This document shows positions 42,956-51,184 of a DNA stretch of 64,000 nt, one piece after another; the stretch's first letter is position 1, and the number at the start of each line of letters is the position of its first letter. This stretch comes from Glycomyces sp040645615. Its GTDB lineage: Bacteria > Actinomycetota > Actinomycetes > Mycobacteriales > Micromonosporaceae. Both the position numbers and the translations under genes were made by a program. A model generated the notes under the pieces. The model saw only the letters and a program-made list of their open reading frames with translations. It was not told the origin of the DNA and searched no databases. The stretch lies in the NCBI RefSeq assembly GCF_040645615.1, contig NZ_JBEYYO010000010.1:62001-126000 (forward strand), given 5' to 3'.

Positions 42956-44715
42956 TGGGCCTCCCGGGTGACGAGTGCGCGGTAGTCGGGGTTCTGGGCG
43001 GCCAGTTCGTGGTGGCTGCCGGTGGCGACGACCTTGCCGCCGTGGACGAACGCGACGCGGTCGGCGCGGCCGAGCCACAGCGGCGAGGTGGTGGCGATCG
43101 CGGTGGCGCGGCCCGTGCGGGCCTCGGCCAGGCGATCGACGATGCGGGCCTCGGTGTGGGAGTCGACCGCGGAGGTCGGCTCGTGGAGCAACAGCGTCTC
43201 GGGGTGCGCGGCGATCGCGCGGGCGAGGCGGAGCCTTTGGCGCTGGCCGCCGGAGAGGGTGCGGGCCTGGTTGTCGACCTCGGTGTCGAGGCCTTCGGGG
43301 AGGGACTCGACCACGTCGGCCGCGGAGGCGGCCTCGACGGCGGTCTCGACGCGGTCGTGCCCGTCGCGGGCGGCCACGATCTGGGCCACGGTCCCGGCGA
43401 ACAGATACGCGTCGTGTTCGGCGACCAGGACGCGGCGGCGCAGTTCGTCGCGGTCGAGCTGGGCCACGGGCACGTCGCCGAAGCGGGCACCGGAGTCGGT
43501 ATAGCCGCCGAGGCGGTCGAACACGGTGGCGATCTGGTCGGAGTCGGCCGAGGCCACGGCGAGCAGTTCGCCCCCGGCGACGGTGAGCCCGGATTCGGGG
43601 TCGTGGAGTTCGGCGCCTTCGCGGGGGCCGGGCAGGACCTGTTCGGGCGCTTCGCGTTCGGGGACGGCGAGGAGTTCGCAGACCTTCCCGGCGGCCACGC
43701 GGCCTTCGATGATGCGGTAGGAGCAGCCGATGAGCCAGTGGACGGGCAGCATGAGCGCACCGGTGTAGCCGAACGCGGCGACCATCTGGCCGGGGGTGAG
43801 GTCCCCGGAGGCGACCTGGCGTCCGGCGATCCAGATGACCACGCCGAGGAGGATCGCGGGGGCGCCCTCGCCGAGGGCGTTGAGCCACGCGGCCGGTCCG
43901 GCGACCTTGTATCCGGCTTCGCGCAGCGCGTCGGAGTCCTTGCGGTAGGAGGCGTTGAAGCGGGCCTCGCCGCCGATGCCGCGCAGGACTCTCAGGCCGG
44001 AGACGATGTCGGAGGCGCGGTCGGCGATGTCGCCGACGCGTTCGCGGTAGCGCTCCTGGCTGGACTGGAGCTTGGTGAGGACCGGGCCGGTCACGATGCC
44101 GACGATGAACACGCCGATGAAGATCGTCAGGCCCAGGGCCACGGAGGTGTTGAACAGCAGGACGCCCACGGCGATGAGGCCGATGCCGCACCCGGCGATG
44201 GGCGAGAGCGAGTCCACGGCCCACGCGATGCGGTTGATGTCGGTGGCGCCCACCGAGACGACCTGGCCGGTGGTGACCTGGCGGCGCAGGTCGTCGCCGA
44301 GGCGGTTGACCTTGCGGGTGGCGAGCTGGAGGGTGCGGTAGGCGGCGTCCATGCGCCAGTACACGGTGAGGCGGTGGGAGACCACGATCGCGGCGGCGGT
44401 GAAGAACCCGGCCAGGACCATCCCGAGGGACCAGGCCACCAGGGCGCCCCAGTCGCGTTCGCGCAGGCCGTCGTCGACCGCGCCGGTCAGGAAGAACGGC
44501 AGCACCGGGAGCGCGCCGAGGGCGATCCCGGAGGTGACGAGCGCGGCGGTCATGAGGCCTTTGCGGCGCGAGGCGAGCCACACGATGTAGCGCCAGGGCG
44601 TGCCGGGGGCGGGCTTGAAGTCGGCGTCGCCGGCGGGCAGCGCGCGGGCAGCCCTGAACCCCTCGGATCTGAGGGGGTCGTCGAGCGGCAGTTCGGGAGC
44701 GCGGAGGAACCTCAC
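42952..44715 (-). CDS. Heterodimeric ABC exporter, half with degenerate Walker motifs
   Basis: The 587-residue partner has the same layout. The signature LSGGQRQRLRLARA (near 487) is perfect, but the Walker A position reads ASADSDQIA with no lysine (near 388), Walker B has histidine for aspartate (TLLLHEPTSAVD), and the H-loop histidine is missing (IATTSPLW). I take the GTG at 44715, where the conserved protein begins (VRFLRAPELPLDD); sequence upstream in that frame is antisense to the SDR gene. It is the first gene of the pair. Confidence 0.88.
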   Translation of the reverse strand: MRFLRAPELPLDDPLRSEGFRAARALPAGDADFKPAPGTPWRYIVWLASRRKGLMTAALVTSGIALGALPVLPFFLTGAVDDGLRERDWGALVAWSLGMVLAGFFTAAAIVVSHRLTVYWRMDAAYRTLQLATRKVNRLGDDLRRQVTTGQVVSVGATDINRIAWAVDSLSPIAGCGIGLIAVGVLLFNTSVALGLTIFIGVFIVGIVTGPVLTKLQSSQERYRERVGDIADRASDIVSGLRVLRGIGGEARFNASYRKDSDALREAGYKVAGPAAWLNALGEGAPAILLGVVIWIAGRQVASGDLTPGQMVAAFGYTGALMLPVHWLIGCSYRIIEGRVAAGKVCELLAVPEREAPEQVLPGPREGAELHDPESGLTVAGGELLAVASADSDQIATVFDRLGGYTDSGARFGDVPVAQLDRDELRRRVLVAEHDAYLFAGTVAQIVAARDGHDRVETAVEAASAADVVESLPEGLDTEVDNQARTLSGGQRQRLRLARAIAAHPETLLLHEPTSAVDSHTEARIVDRLAEARTGRATAIATTSPLWLGRADRVAFVHGGKVVATGSHHELAAQNPDYRALVTREAQ

Positions 44716-44872
44716 TTGCCGAGCGTAAAGCCGGGGTCTGACAACGGCAAACCATTTACATAGCACCGGGGCGGTGAGCTGGGGTTTCGTGCGATCCGGG
44801 CTTGGGGTGAGCCCTGACACCCTCGGTGTTCTCGGAGGGAGGGAGACTCGACGCGACGAGTGAGGAGCGCGC

Positions 44873-45760
44873 ATGACCGGGTGGACCAGCGACGACATTC
44901 CCGACCAGTCGGGGCGGACGGCGATCGTGACGGGAGCGAATTCGGGCCTGGGGTTCGCCACGGCGAGGCAGCTCGCGCGGCGCGGCGCGCACGTGGTGCT
45001 GGCGGTGCGTGACGAGGCCAAAGGACGCGGGGCCGCCGAGGCGATCGGCGGGAGCGTCGAGGTGCGGCGGGTGGACCTGGCCGACCTGGACTCGGTGCGG
45101 GCGTTCGCCGACGGGTACGACAATGGACTCGACCTGCTGGTCGACAACGCCGGGATCATGTGCCCGCCGCGCAGGCTGAGCCCGCAGGGGCACGAGAGCC
45201 AGTTCGCGGCCAATCACCTCGGGCACTTCGCGCTGACCGGGCTGCTGCTCGACCGGCTCGCGGAGGGCGCGGACCCGAGGGTGGTGGTCGTGAGCTCCCT
45301 GGCCCACGGCAGGGGCCGGATCCGTTTCGAGGACTTGACGGGCGCGGACGGCTACGGGCCGTTCAAGTTCTACGCGCAGTCGAAGCTGGCGAACATGCTG
45401 TTCGCGCTGGAGCTCGACCGGCGGCTGCGTGCTGCCGGGAGTCCGGTGCGCAGTCTCGTGGCGCATCCGGGCCTGGCTTCGACGGACCTGGTGAAGAGCT
45501 ATCCGCAGCCGCTGCCCGCGGTGGCGCGCATGGTGATGCCGTTGATCTGCCAGAGCGCCGAGCTGGGGGCGCTGCCGCAGCTCTATGCCGCGACAGACCC
45601 GAAAGCCGAAGGGGGCCAGTACATCGGCCCCGACGGCAGGAAGCAGCGCAAGGGGTACCCGGCGGTGGTGCGTCCGGCGCGATCGGGCCGGGACCTGGAG
45701 GCGGCGCGGCGGCTCTGGGAGCTCTCGGAGGAGTTGACCGGGGTCGAATACCGGTTCTAG
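44873..45760 (+). CDS. Short-chain dehydrogenase/reductase (retinol dehydrogenase-like)
   Basis: The 295-residue SDR has the cofactor motif TGANSGLG at 20-27, the NNAG-type segment VDNAGIM and the catalytic YAQSK near residue 167. Basic residues after the first strands (VRDEAKGR) suggest NADP. Members act on lipid aldehydes, retinoids or light-dependent protochlorophyllide-like substrates; the substrate here is unknown. The stop overlaps the convergent acetyltransferase gene by 4 bases. Confidence 0.88.
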   Translation: MTGWTSDDIPDQSGRTAIVTGANSGLGFATARQLARRGAHVVLAVRDEAKGRGAAEAIGGSVEVRRVDLADLDSVRAFADGYDNGLDLLVDNAGIMCPPRRLSPQGHESQFAANHLGHFALTGLLLDRLAEGADPRVVVVSSLAHGRGRIRFEDLTGADGYGPFKFYAQSKLANMLFALELDRRLRAAGSPVRSLVAHPGLASTDLVKSYPQPLPAVARMVMPLICQSAELGALPQLYAATDPKAEGGQYIGPDGRKQRKGYPAVVRPARSGRDLEAARRLWELSEELTGVEYRF

Positions 45761-46308
45761 AAGCGGATCTCGACCGGGCGGTCGGGTTCGGCCCTGGGGT
45801 CGCCTGCGAGGCGGGCCCAGCGGAGGGTGTCGTAGCGCTGGCCGTCGTAGGCGAGCTTGCCGCGCTCGGCGCCTTCGTGGAGGAACCCGGCGCGTTCGGC
45901 GACCTTGCCGGAGGCGGGGTTGTTGCGGCGGTGGCCCAGTTCGAGGCGTGCGATGGAGGCGGCGTCGTGGAGCCAGGGCACGAGTCCGGCGAGCGCGGCC
46001 GCGGCGATGCCGAGGCCTCTCGGGCCGGTCCAGTACGAGACCCAGGCGACGTCGTGGGCATCGACGTTCGCGGCCGCGACGTTCCCGACCGGCCGGTCGT
46101 CCTCGCCGCACACAGCGAATGCGAACCCGGCGGGCCGCGCGGTCAGGCCGGTGGCCCAGTCGAGCCAGGCCTGGGCGCGCGCTTCGTCGGTGTCGCGCTT
46201 GGGGAACTGCCGGTCCATGTCGGGGCTCGCGAGCGCGTCGAGGACGGCGGGGAGGTCGTCCCCGGTCCAGGGCCGTAGGTGGAGCGGGGTCGCGCGGGTC
46301 AATGCCAT
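45757..46308 (-). CDS. RimJ/RimL-type GNAT acetyltransferase
   Basis: The 183-residue protein is a GNAT of the RimJ/RimL type, which acetylates protein N-termini or small amines. Motifs are LHLRPWTGDDLPAVLDALASPDM at the start, YWTGPRGLGIAAAALAGLV for acetyl-CoA binding, and ARLELGHRRNNPASGKVAERAGF. The ATG at 46308 starts the fold; the frame upstream is not conserved. Confidence 0.85.
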   Translation of the reverse strand: MALTRATPLHLRPWTGDDLPAVLDALASPDMDRQFPKRDTDEARAQAWLDWATGLTARPAGFAFAVCGEDDRPVGNVAAANVDAHDVAWVSYWTGPRGLGIAAAALAGLVPWLHDAASIARLELGHRRNNPASGKVAERAGFLHEGAERGKLAYDGQRYDTLRWARLAGDPRAEPDRPVEIRF

Positions 46309-46337
46309 TCGGGCACTGTAGCCGCGCCCGTCACCGG

Positions 46338-47450
46338 TCAGGTGCCTCGGATGCGGTCGAGCCAGGTCGAGGGGGCCGGGCGGGAGCGGGTGCCGACGAT
46401 GTCGACCACGGTGTCCACCAGCTGCTCGGGGTCGCTCGTGGCGATCACCGCGCGCGGGTGGAGGTTCGTCTGGACGCCGGGGTGGTCGGAGAAGAACACC
46501 GCCGGGGTCGGGACGCCCATGGCGACCATGCGGTCGAGGAGTTCGGTGCCCGCGTCGTCGCCGCCCGGTTCGCGCTCGCGGCGCATGTCGGTGATGACCA
46601 GGTCGAACTGGCCCCGGCGCAGTTCGTGCAGGGCCTCGTCGGTCGAGGACACCGCGTCGACGGTCATCCCGGCGGTGCGGAACAGGCGGATGAGCGGCTC
46701 GTTCCATTCCTGCTGGTCGTCGACCCACAGGATCGCGCCGCCTTGGAGGCGGTCGGCCGCGTAGGCGAGGCGCTTGGCCGCGCGCAGGCCCTTCGGGGCG
46801 TCCGAGGGCGGGCGGCCGTAGACCCCGAGGGCGTGGGCCTGCGGGCCGTACGGGAGCTCGGGCAGGGGCTCGCGGTTGTAGGGCGGGTTCGAGTACAGCG
46901 GCGGATACGGGGAGCGGCGGCGGAAGGCGGAATCCGGGGGCCTCGTCACCGGGAGGGGTTCAAGGTCCGGTGGGACAGGGATCGTCTCGCCCTGCTCAAC
47001 CGGCGGTTGAGACTGAGGCGCGGACGGTTCGGTGGAGTCGGGAGTGTCGTTCGTGGCCTTGTCGTCCGCCGGGGGCGTCGCGCCTACCGGCTGGCGCTGC
47101 CGCGGCGCGTATCCGGGCGGGCTCGGGTCGTAGGGCGGGGCCGCGAGCGGCCCGTCATGCCCGGCTTCGCCGCCCATGTCGTGAGGAGGTTCGGCTCCTT
47201 CCGGACCGGGGGGCCACAGCCCGAAGTCCGGGTCCGGGCGGACCGGCTCCGGTTCGGGGCCGCGGACGGTGGCCTGCTCGATGGCCTGCTGGGCGAGTTC
47301 GACGGTGACCCAAGGGGTCTCGACCTTGGTCATGCGCGGGGCCTGCGCGGTGAAGATCCGCTTCGCGATGGCCAGGGCGATGAACCCGAAACCGATCCAC
47401 AGGAACGCCGGGAGCACCTTGATCAGCTCGATCCAGATGGCTTCGCTCAT
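46338..47450 (-). CDS. Membrane-anchored protein with C-terminal receiver-like domain
   Basis: The 370-residue protein has one N-terminal membrane helix (about 8-30), a proline-rich acidic linker of about 180 residues, and a receiver-like domain from about 240: ILWVDDQQEWN supplies the acidic pair, DLVITDMRRE the phosphate-accepting aspartate, and AVFFSDHPG the Ser/Thr position. The conserved lysine is not obvious. Most receivers are soluble and tied to an output domain; this one has none. No histidine kinase is adjacent. The role is unknown. Confidence 0.75.
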   Translation of the reverse strand: MSEAIWIELIKVLPAFLWIGFGFIALAIAKRIFTAQAPRMTKVETPWVTVELAQQAIEQATVRGPEPEPVRPDPDFGLWPPGPEGAEPPHDMGGEAGHDGPLAAPPYDPSPPGYAPRQRQPVGATPPADDKATNDTPDSTEPSAPQSQPPVEQGETIPVPPDLEPLPVTRPPDSAFRRRSPYPPLYSNPPYNREPLPELPYGPQAHALGVYGRPPSDAPKGLRAAKRLAYAADRLQGGAILWVDDQQEWNEPLIRLFRTAGMTVDAVSSTDEALHELRRGQFDLVITDMRREREPGGDDAGTELLDRMVAMGVPTPAVFFSDHPGVQTNLHPRAVIATSDPEQLVDTVVDIVGTRSRPAPSTWLDRIRGT

Positions 47451-47465
47451 GGAGGCTCCAAGATG

Positions 47466-47523
47466 GGGGTACCGGGCCGGGCAAGTCCACCTTAAACGGC
47501 AACCGCAACCGGACCGGTACCCC
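47466..47523. repeat. Inverted repeat between the receiver gene and erm
   Basis: GGGGTACCGG (47466-47475) and CCGGTACCCC (47514-47523) are complementary with a 38-base spacer. They follow the erm stop and may form a weak terminator. Confidence 0.35.
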
Positions 47524-47531
47524 GTGTCCTT

Positions 47532-48317
47532 CTAACTGTCGAGCGCCTTGAACAGGGCGATCCAGCGGTCGGGCGGGACCAGGCCGACCGGCTGGTCGCG
47601 GGCGATGCCCGCTTCGGCGCACGCGCGGTAGGCGAGCCGGGGAGGGACGACGCGGCGCAGCGAGGCCGTGAGCGAGCCGCCCGCCCCGGCGAAGCCGAGG
47701 TCGACCAGGTCGAGGTAGTCGCGCATCGCCCTGGCGGGCAAGAGGGGTCGTTCGCGGTGCTCGATGCGCAGGATCGTGCCGTCCACGGCCGGAACGGGAT
47801 CGAAGCGCTCGCGGTGGACGCGCAGGCCCAGGCTGAGGCGGTGGTGCGGCCAGGCGGTCACCGCGAGCTTCGACCATCGCCCGTAGCCGCCCGCGTGCTT
47901 GCGGGCGAACTCGCGCTGCACCAAGAGGTCGGCGCTGGTGAGGGCGCGGGCGTCGAAGCACCAGCGCACGATGTCGGTGGAGATGGCGAACGGGACGTTG
48001 GCGACCACGGCGAACGGCTCGTCCGGTGCGTCGGCGTCGCGGAAGTCCCCCAGGCGCACCGTGAAGTGGTCGTGGTGGCCCAGGCGCGAGCGGAGCCGTT
48101 CGGCGTAGTGGCGGTCCTTCTCGTAGGCCAGGACGCTCCCTGCGCGTTCGAGCAGCGGACGCGTGAGCATGCCGCCGCCGGGGCCGATCTCGACGACGAG
48201 ATCGCTTGGCCCGACCCCGGATTCGGTGACGATGCGGCGTGCGAGGGCGGCGTCGGTGAGGAAGTTCTGGGACAGGCGCTTGCGCTTCGAGGCGCGCGGA
48301 AGATGACTGCGGGACAT
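47532..48317 (-). CDS. Erm-family 23S rRNA adenine N6-methyltransferase
   Basis: This 261-residue enzyme methylates an adenine of 23S rRNA at the macrolide site and can give resistance to macrolides, lincosamides and streptogramin B. The N-terminal RLSQNFL, SAM-binding VEIGPGGGMLT and the catalytic NVPFAISTDIVRW motif are typical of Erm rather than KsgA (which has NLPYN). Length is normal. The ATG at 48317 has GGAG upstream. A 24-residue leader peptide and a hairpin lie upstream, pointing to inducible expression. It could be self-protection or intrinsic resistance. Confidence 0.88.
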   Translation of the reverse strand: MSRSHLPRASKRKRLSQNFLTDAALARRIVTESGVGPSDLVVEIGPGGGMLTRPLLERAGSVLAYEKDRHYAERLRSRLGHHDHFTVRLGDFRDADAPDEPFAVVANVPFAISTDIVRWCFDARALTSADLLVQREFARKHAGGYGRWSKLAVTAWPHHRLSLGLRVHRERFDPVPAVDGTILRIEHRERPLLPARAMRDYLDLVDLGFAGAGGSLTASLRRVVPPRLAYRACAEAGIARDQPVGLVPPDRWIALFKALDS

Positions 48318-48378
48318 GGGAGTTCTCCGGGTAGTCGAATCAGGACGGTGATTCGCCTAGCGCCGCGCAGGGTTGAGG

Positions 48379-48397
48379 ACCCGACCGAGGGTCGGGT
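48379..48397 (-). promoter_or_regulatory. Hairpin between leader peptide and erm
   Basis: ACCCGACC-GAG-GGTCGGGT forms an 8-bp perfect stem, 17 bases past the leader stop. It may be part of an attenuator. Confidence 0.5.
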
Positions 48398-48413
48398 GAG
48401 ACGCTTGCGGGGC

Positions 48414-48488
48414 CTAGGCCGCCGCGCGCAACCTGATGAAGCAGGAGCCGAACGCGGCGCACGCGTTCGACCCGGGAGAACCTGACAT
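48414..48488 (-). CDS. RLR-type leader peptide of erm
   Basis: A 24-codon frame starts at the ATG at 48488 and ends in CFIRLRAAA. The R-L-R tripeptide is a known stall motif of macrolide-bound ribosomes in one class of erm leaders (for example ErmD). No ribosome site precedes the ATG, but a -10-like TAACCT lies 7 bases before it, so translation from the 5' end (leaderless) is likely. It is followed by a hairpin and erm on the same strand. Confidence 0.6.
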   Translation of the reverse strand: MSGSPGSNACAAFGSCFIRLRAAA

Positions 48489-48532
48489 GCCCGCGAGGTT
48501 AATCGGCGGGCCGGGCGGTGTCGAGCCCTTTT
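48489..48532 (-). promoter_or_regulatory. Candidate WhiB7-type promoter of the erm leader
   Basis: On the minus strand TCGACA (48519-48524), 17 bases, TAACCT (48496-48501), 7 bases, then the leader ATG. An A4 tract (48529-48532) lies 4 bases before the -35, as in WhiB7-dependent promoters. The promoter overlaps the 3' end of the symporter gene. Confidence 0.5.
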
Positions 48533-50028
48533 CCGCGCCGGGCCCGCGGGATCGCCCCGGTGTCTCCGGTGCTGTGGCGTCCGGGTACGTGGAGGCGCAG
48601 CACGGCCTCGTCGGCCCAGTCGGGGACCGAGCCGGGCCGGGACGCGATCGCCATGGTCGCGAACGCCAACGGGACCGTCCACAGTGCTGGTTGGGCGAGG
48701 AGGATCGCGAACGGGCCGGGCGGGAGGTCGAGCACGACCGAGGCCAGCGCGGCCCCGGTGGAGGAGCCCGCGCCGACCAGGAGGCCCGCGGTCGCGCCGG
48801 TGGAGGTGAGGCCGCGCCACCAGATGCCGAGGGTGAGCAGGGGGCAGAACGTGGAGGCGGCCACGGCGAAGGCCCAGCCGACGAGCACGTTGATGTCGAC
48901 GCCTTCGGCGGGGAGCGCGAGGGCCACGGCGAGGGCGGTGCCCACGGCGACGCCGAGGCGCAGGCGCGAGAGGGACCCGCCGAACAGGTCGTGCGAGAGG
49001 CCTCCGGCGAGGGCGAGGAGGAGCCCCGACGAGGTGGACAGGAACGCGGCGAACGCGCCCGCGGCCACGAGCGCGGTGAGGACCGCGCCGAGGGTGCCGG
49101 GGACGATCTCGCCGGGGACGAGGACGGGGACGACGTCGGTCTCTTCGGGGTCGGGGGTCACGATGCGGCCGAGGAGGCCGTAGACGACCGGGAAGAGGTA
49201 GAAGAGGCTGAGCAGGACGATCACCCCGACGGCCACGCGGCGGGCGGCGCGGGCTCCGGCGACGGTGTGGAAGCGCATCACCACGTGCGGGAGTCCCATA
49301 GCGCCCAGGGTGGTCGCGACCAGGACCGAGACGGTGGCGAGGAGGGCGTGGCCGGAACCGTCGAGGTCGAGCAGGGGGCGGGTCCAGTCGGCGTCGACGA
49401 TCGGGTCGAGCGCGGCGTCGCGGCGTTCGGGTCCGGCGAGGACGATGAGGAACACGGCCGGTCCGGCGATGAACGCGAGCTTGACGAGGTAGTGGAAGGC
49501 CTGGACGTAGGTGGCCGAGCGCATCCCGCCGACGGCGATCGTGGAGGAGACCACGAGTCCGGCGCCGACCACGCCGATCCAGTAGGGGATGCCGGAGACG
49601 AGTTCGAGGACCACTCCGGCGGCTTTGAACTGTGGGAGGAGGTACAGGAGCATGATCACCAGGACCACCAGGCCGCACATGCGGCGAAGCCTGGGCGAGC
49701 CGAGCCGGTATTCGGCGAAGTCGGGCACGGTGTAGGCGCCGCTGCGGCGCATGGGTCCGGCCACGAGGGCGGCGACTAGCACGTATCCGGCGGTGAAGCC
49801 CACGGCGTACCACATCGCGCCGACGCCGTTCTTGACCAGCAGTCCGGCGAGCCCGAGCACCGATGCGGCCGAGACGTACTCGCCCGCGATGGCGAGCGCG
49901 TTCCAGCCGGGCACGATGCTGCGGGAGGCCACGAGGAAGTCGGGGGTCGAGCGCGCGGCGCGCACGCCCCAGACGCCGATCGCGACGCTGGCGACGATGA
50001 CGAGGCCGATGGAGACGATCCCGAGCAT
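48499..50028 (-). CDS. Sodium:solute symporter family protein (ActP-like)
   Basis: This 509-residue transporter of the SSS family has about 13 helices. The conserved ALAIAGEYVSAASVLGLAGL, MGLPHVVMRFHTV and AAFLSTSSGLLLALAGGLSHDL match acetate or monocarboxylate symporters. It overlaps the small partner gene by one base. It is one of two such symporter modules around a two-component system. The substrate is probably a short-chain acid, by inference. Confidence 0.85.
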   Translation of the reverse strand: MLGIVSIGLVIVASVAIGVWGVRAARSTPDFLVASRSIVPGWNALAIAGEYVSAASVLGLAGLLVKNGVGAMWYAVGFTAGYVLVAALVAGPMRRSGAYTVPDFAEYRLGSPRLRRMCGLVVLVIMLLYLLPQFKAAGVVLELVSGIPYWIGVVGAGLVVSSTIAVGGMRSATYVQAFHYLVKLAFIAGPAVFLIVLAGPERRDAALDPIVDADWTRPLLDLDGSGHALLATVSVLVATTLGAMGLPHVVMRFHTVAGARAARRVAVGVIVLLSLFYLFPVVYGLLGRIVTPDPEETDVVPVLVPGEIVPGTLGAVLTALVAAGAFAAFLSTSSGLLLALAGGLSHDLFGGSLSRLRLGVAVGTALAVALALPAEGVDINVLVGWAFAVAASTFCPLLTLGIWWRGLTSTGATAGLLVGAGSSTGAALASVVLDLPPGPFAILLAQPALWTVPLAFATMAIASRPGSVPDWADEAVLRLHVPGRHSTGDTGAIPRARRGKGLDTARPAD

Positions 50029-50387
50029 CAGGAACCGGGTTTCGCGGGCAGGTGCTCGGCCTCGATCCGCTCGGCGCGGCGCACGTGGACGGCGGCGAGG
50101 ATCAGCAGGATCGGGTAGGGCGCGAAGAACAACGCGATCCAGCCGATGCGCCCGGGGGCGAGCGCGGCGGCGGCGAGCAGGAGGGCGAGGCAGAGGACGA
50201 GCGAGGCGGCGGTGCGCAATGCGAGGCGGCGTTGGCGTTGGAGTGCACGTTCGGCGGCGGCGAGGTCGATGGCCGAGGACGGGATCGGGGGGCGCCCGGC
50301 GAGGTGCGAGAGCCGCCCCATCGCGTCGGATTTGCGGCGCAGCGCGAGCCGGGTCTGCGGACTGGTGACGCGCACACGCTGGTTCAT
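50028..50387 (-). CDS. Small two-helix membrane protein paired with the symporter
   Basis: The 119-residue protein has a basic N-terminal half and two hydrophobic helices (about 58-78 and 82-101). Its position and coupling (TGATG overlap) mirror the small DUF485 partner of the second symporter, so it may be a functional counterpart. No conserved DUF485 motif was recognised. Confidence 0.65.
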   Translation of the reverse strand: MNQRVRVTSPQTRLALRRKSDAMGRLSHLAGRPPIPSSAIDLAAAERALQRQRRLALRTAASLVLCLALLLAAAALAPGRIGWIALFFAPYPILLILAAVHVRRAERIEAEHLPAKPGS

Positions 50388-50409
50388 GGTCGAGCGCTCC
50401 GCCGGGCTG

Positions 50410-51162
50410 TCATCGTCCGCCGTCCCTGGCGGCCTGGAGCAGGCGTTCTCGCAGGAGACGGGAGTGTCTGCGGCTCACCGGGACTTCGCCCGCGTCGGTC
50501 ACCGCCACGAGGCCTGCCGTGGAGGTGACTCGCAGTTCGGTGATCGCGGCGAGGTTGACCAGGAAGGAGCGGTGGGCCCTGACGAATCCGGCGGCGTCCC
50601 AGACCTGTTCGAGGTAGGTGAGGGATTGGCGCAGCAGGTGCGAGCGCTGTCCCTCGCCACCTGCGCAGTGGAGGCGCACGTAGTCGCCGTGGGCTTCGGC
50701 GTAGGCGATGTCGTCGCGGCGCACGAAGACGGTGCGTCCGGCCAGTTCGACCTGGACCACGGCGAGGTCGTCGGCCTTCTCCCCCACCGTGGGTCCGGCG
50801 CGGCGGCCCAGGCGGGCCACGGCTTCGGCGAGGCGTTCGGGGCGGAAGGGTTTGAGCAGGTAGTCGGCCGCGCCGAGCCCGAATGCCTCCACGGCGTGGT
50901 TGTCGTAGGCGGTGACGAACACGATCTCGGGCGGGTCGGAGAGCCGTTTGAGGATGCGGGCCACGTCCATGCCGGTGAGGCCGGGCATGGCGATGTCGAG
51001 GAACACCGCGTCGAAGGAACCGGAGCCGAGGAGGCGCACGGCCTCGTCTCCGCCTGCGGCGCAGGCGACTTCGCCCACGCGGGGCTGCTCGGCGAGCTGT
51101 CCGGCCAGTTCGGTGCGGGTGGAGGGCTCGTCTTCGACGACGAGCACGCGCAGCTGGGTCAT
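50410..51162 (-). CDS. LytTR-family response regulator
   Basis: The 250-residue regulator has a receiver domain with acidic pair ED at 10-11, phosphate-accepting D56 (FLDIAMPG), the VTAYDNHA segment and Lys in YLLKPFR. A LytTR DNA-binding domain follows from about 145 (VFVRRDDIAYAEAHGDYVRLH, VRAHRSFLVNLAAI). It lies 22 bp after the kinase gene. It probably controls the flanking symporter genes. Confidence 0.92.
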   Translation of the reverse strand: MTQLRVLVVEDEPSTRTELAGQLAEQPRVGEVACAAGGDEAVRLLGSGSFDAVFLDIAMPGLTGMDVARILKRLSDPPEIVFVTAYDNHAVEAFGLGAADYLLKPFRPERLAEAVARLGRRAGPTVGEKADDLAVVQVELAGRTVFVRRDDIAYAEAHGDYVRLHCAGGEGQRSHLLRQSLTYLEQVWDAAGFVRAHRSFLVNLAAITELRVTSTAGLVAVTDAGEVPVSRRHSRLLRERLLQAARDGGR

Positions 51163-51184
51163 CGGCGAGGGCTCCGATTCGCGG

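Noticed and set aside
41135..44755. One fused gene spanning both ABC exporter halves
   Set aside because: The long frame joins the downstream half to an out-of-frame shadow of the upstream half; the two halves are separate genes with a GTGA overlap.
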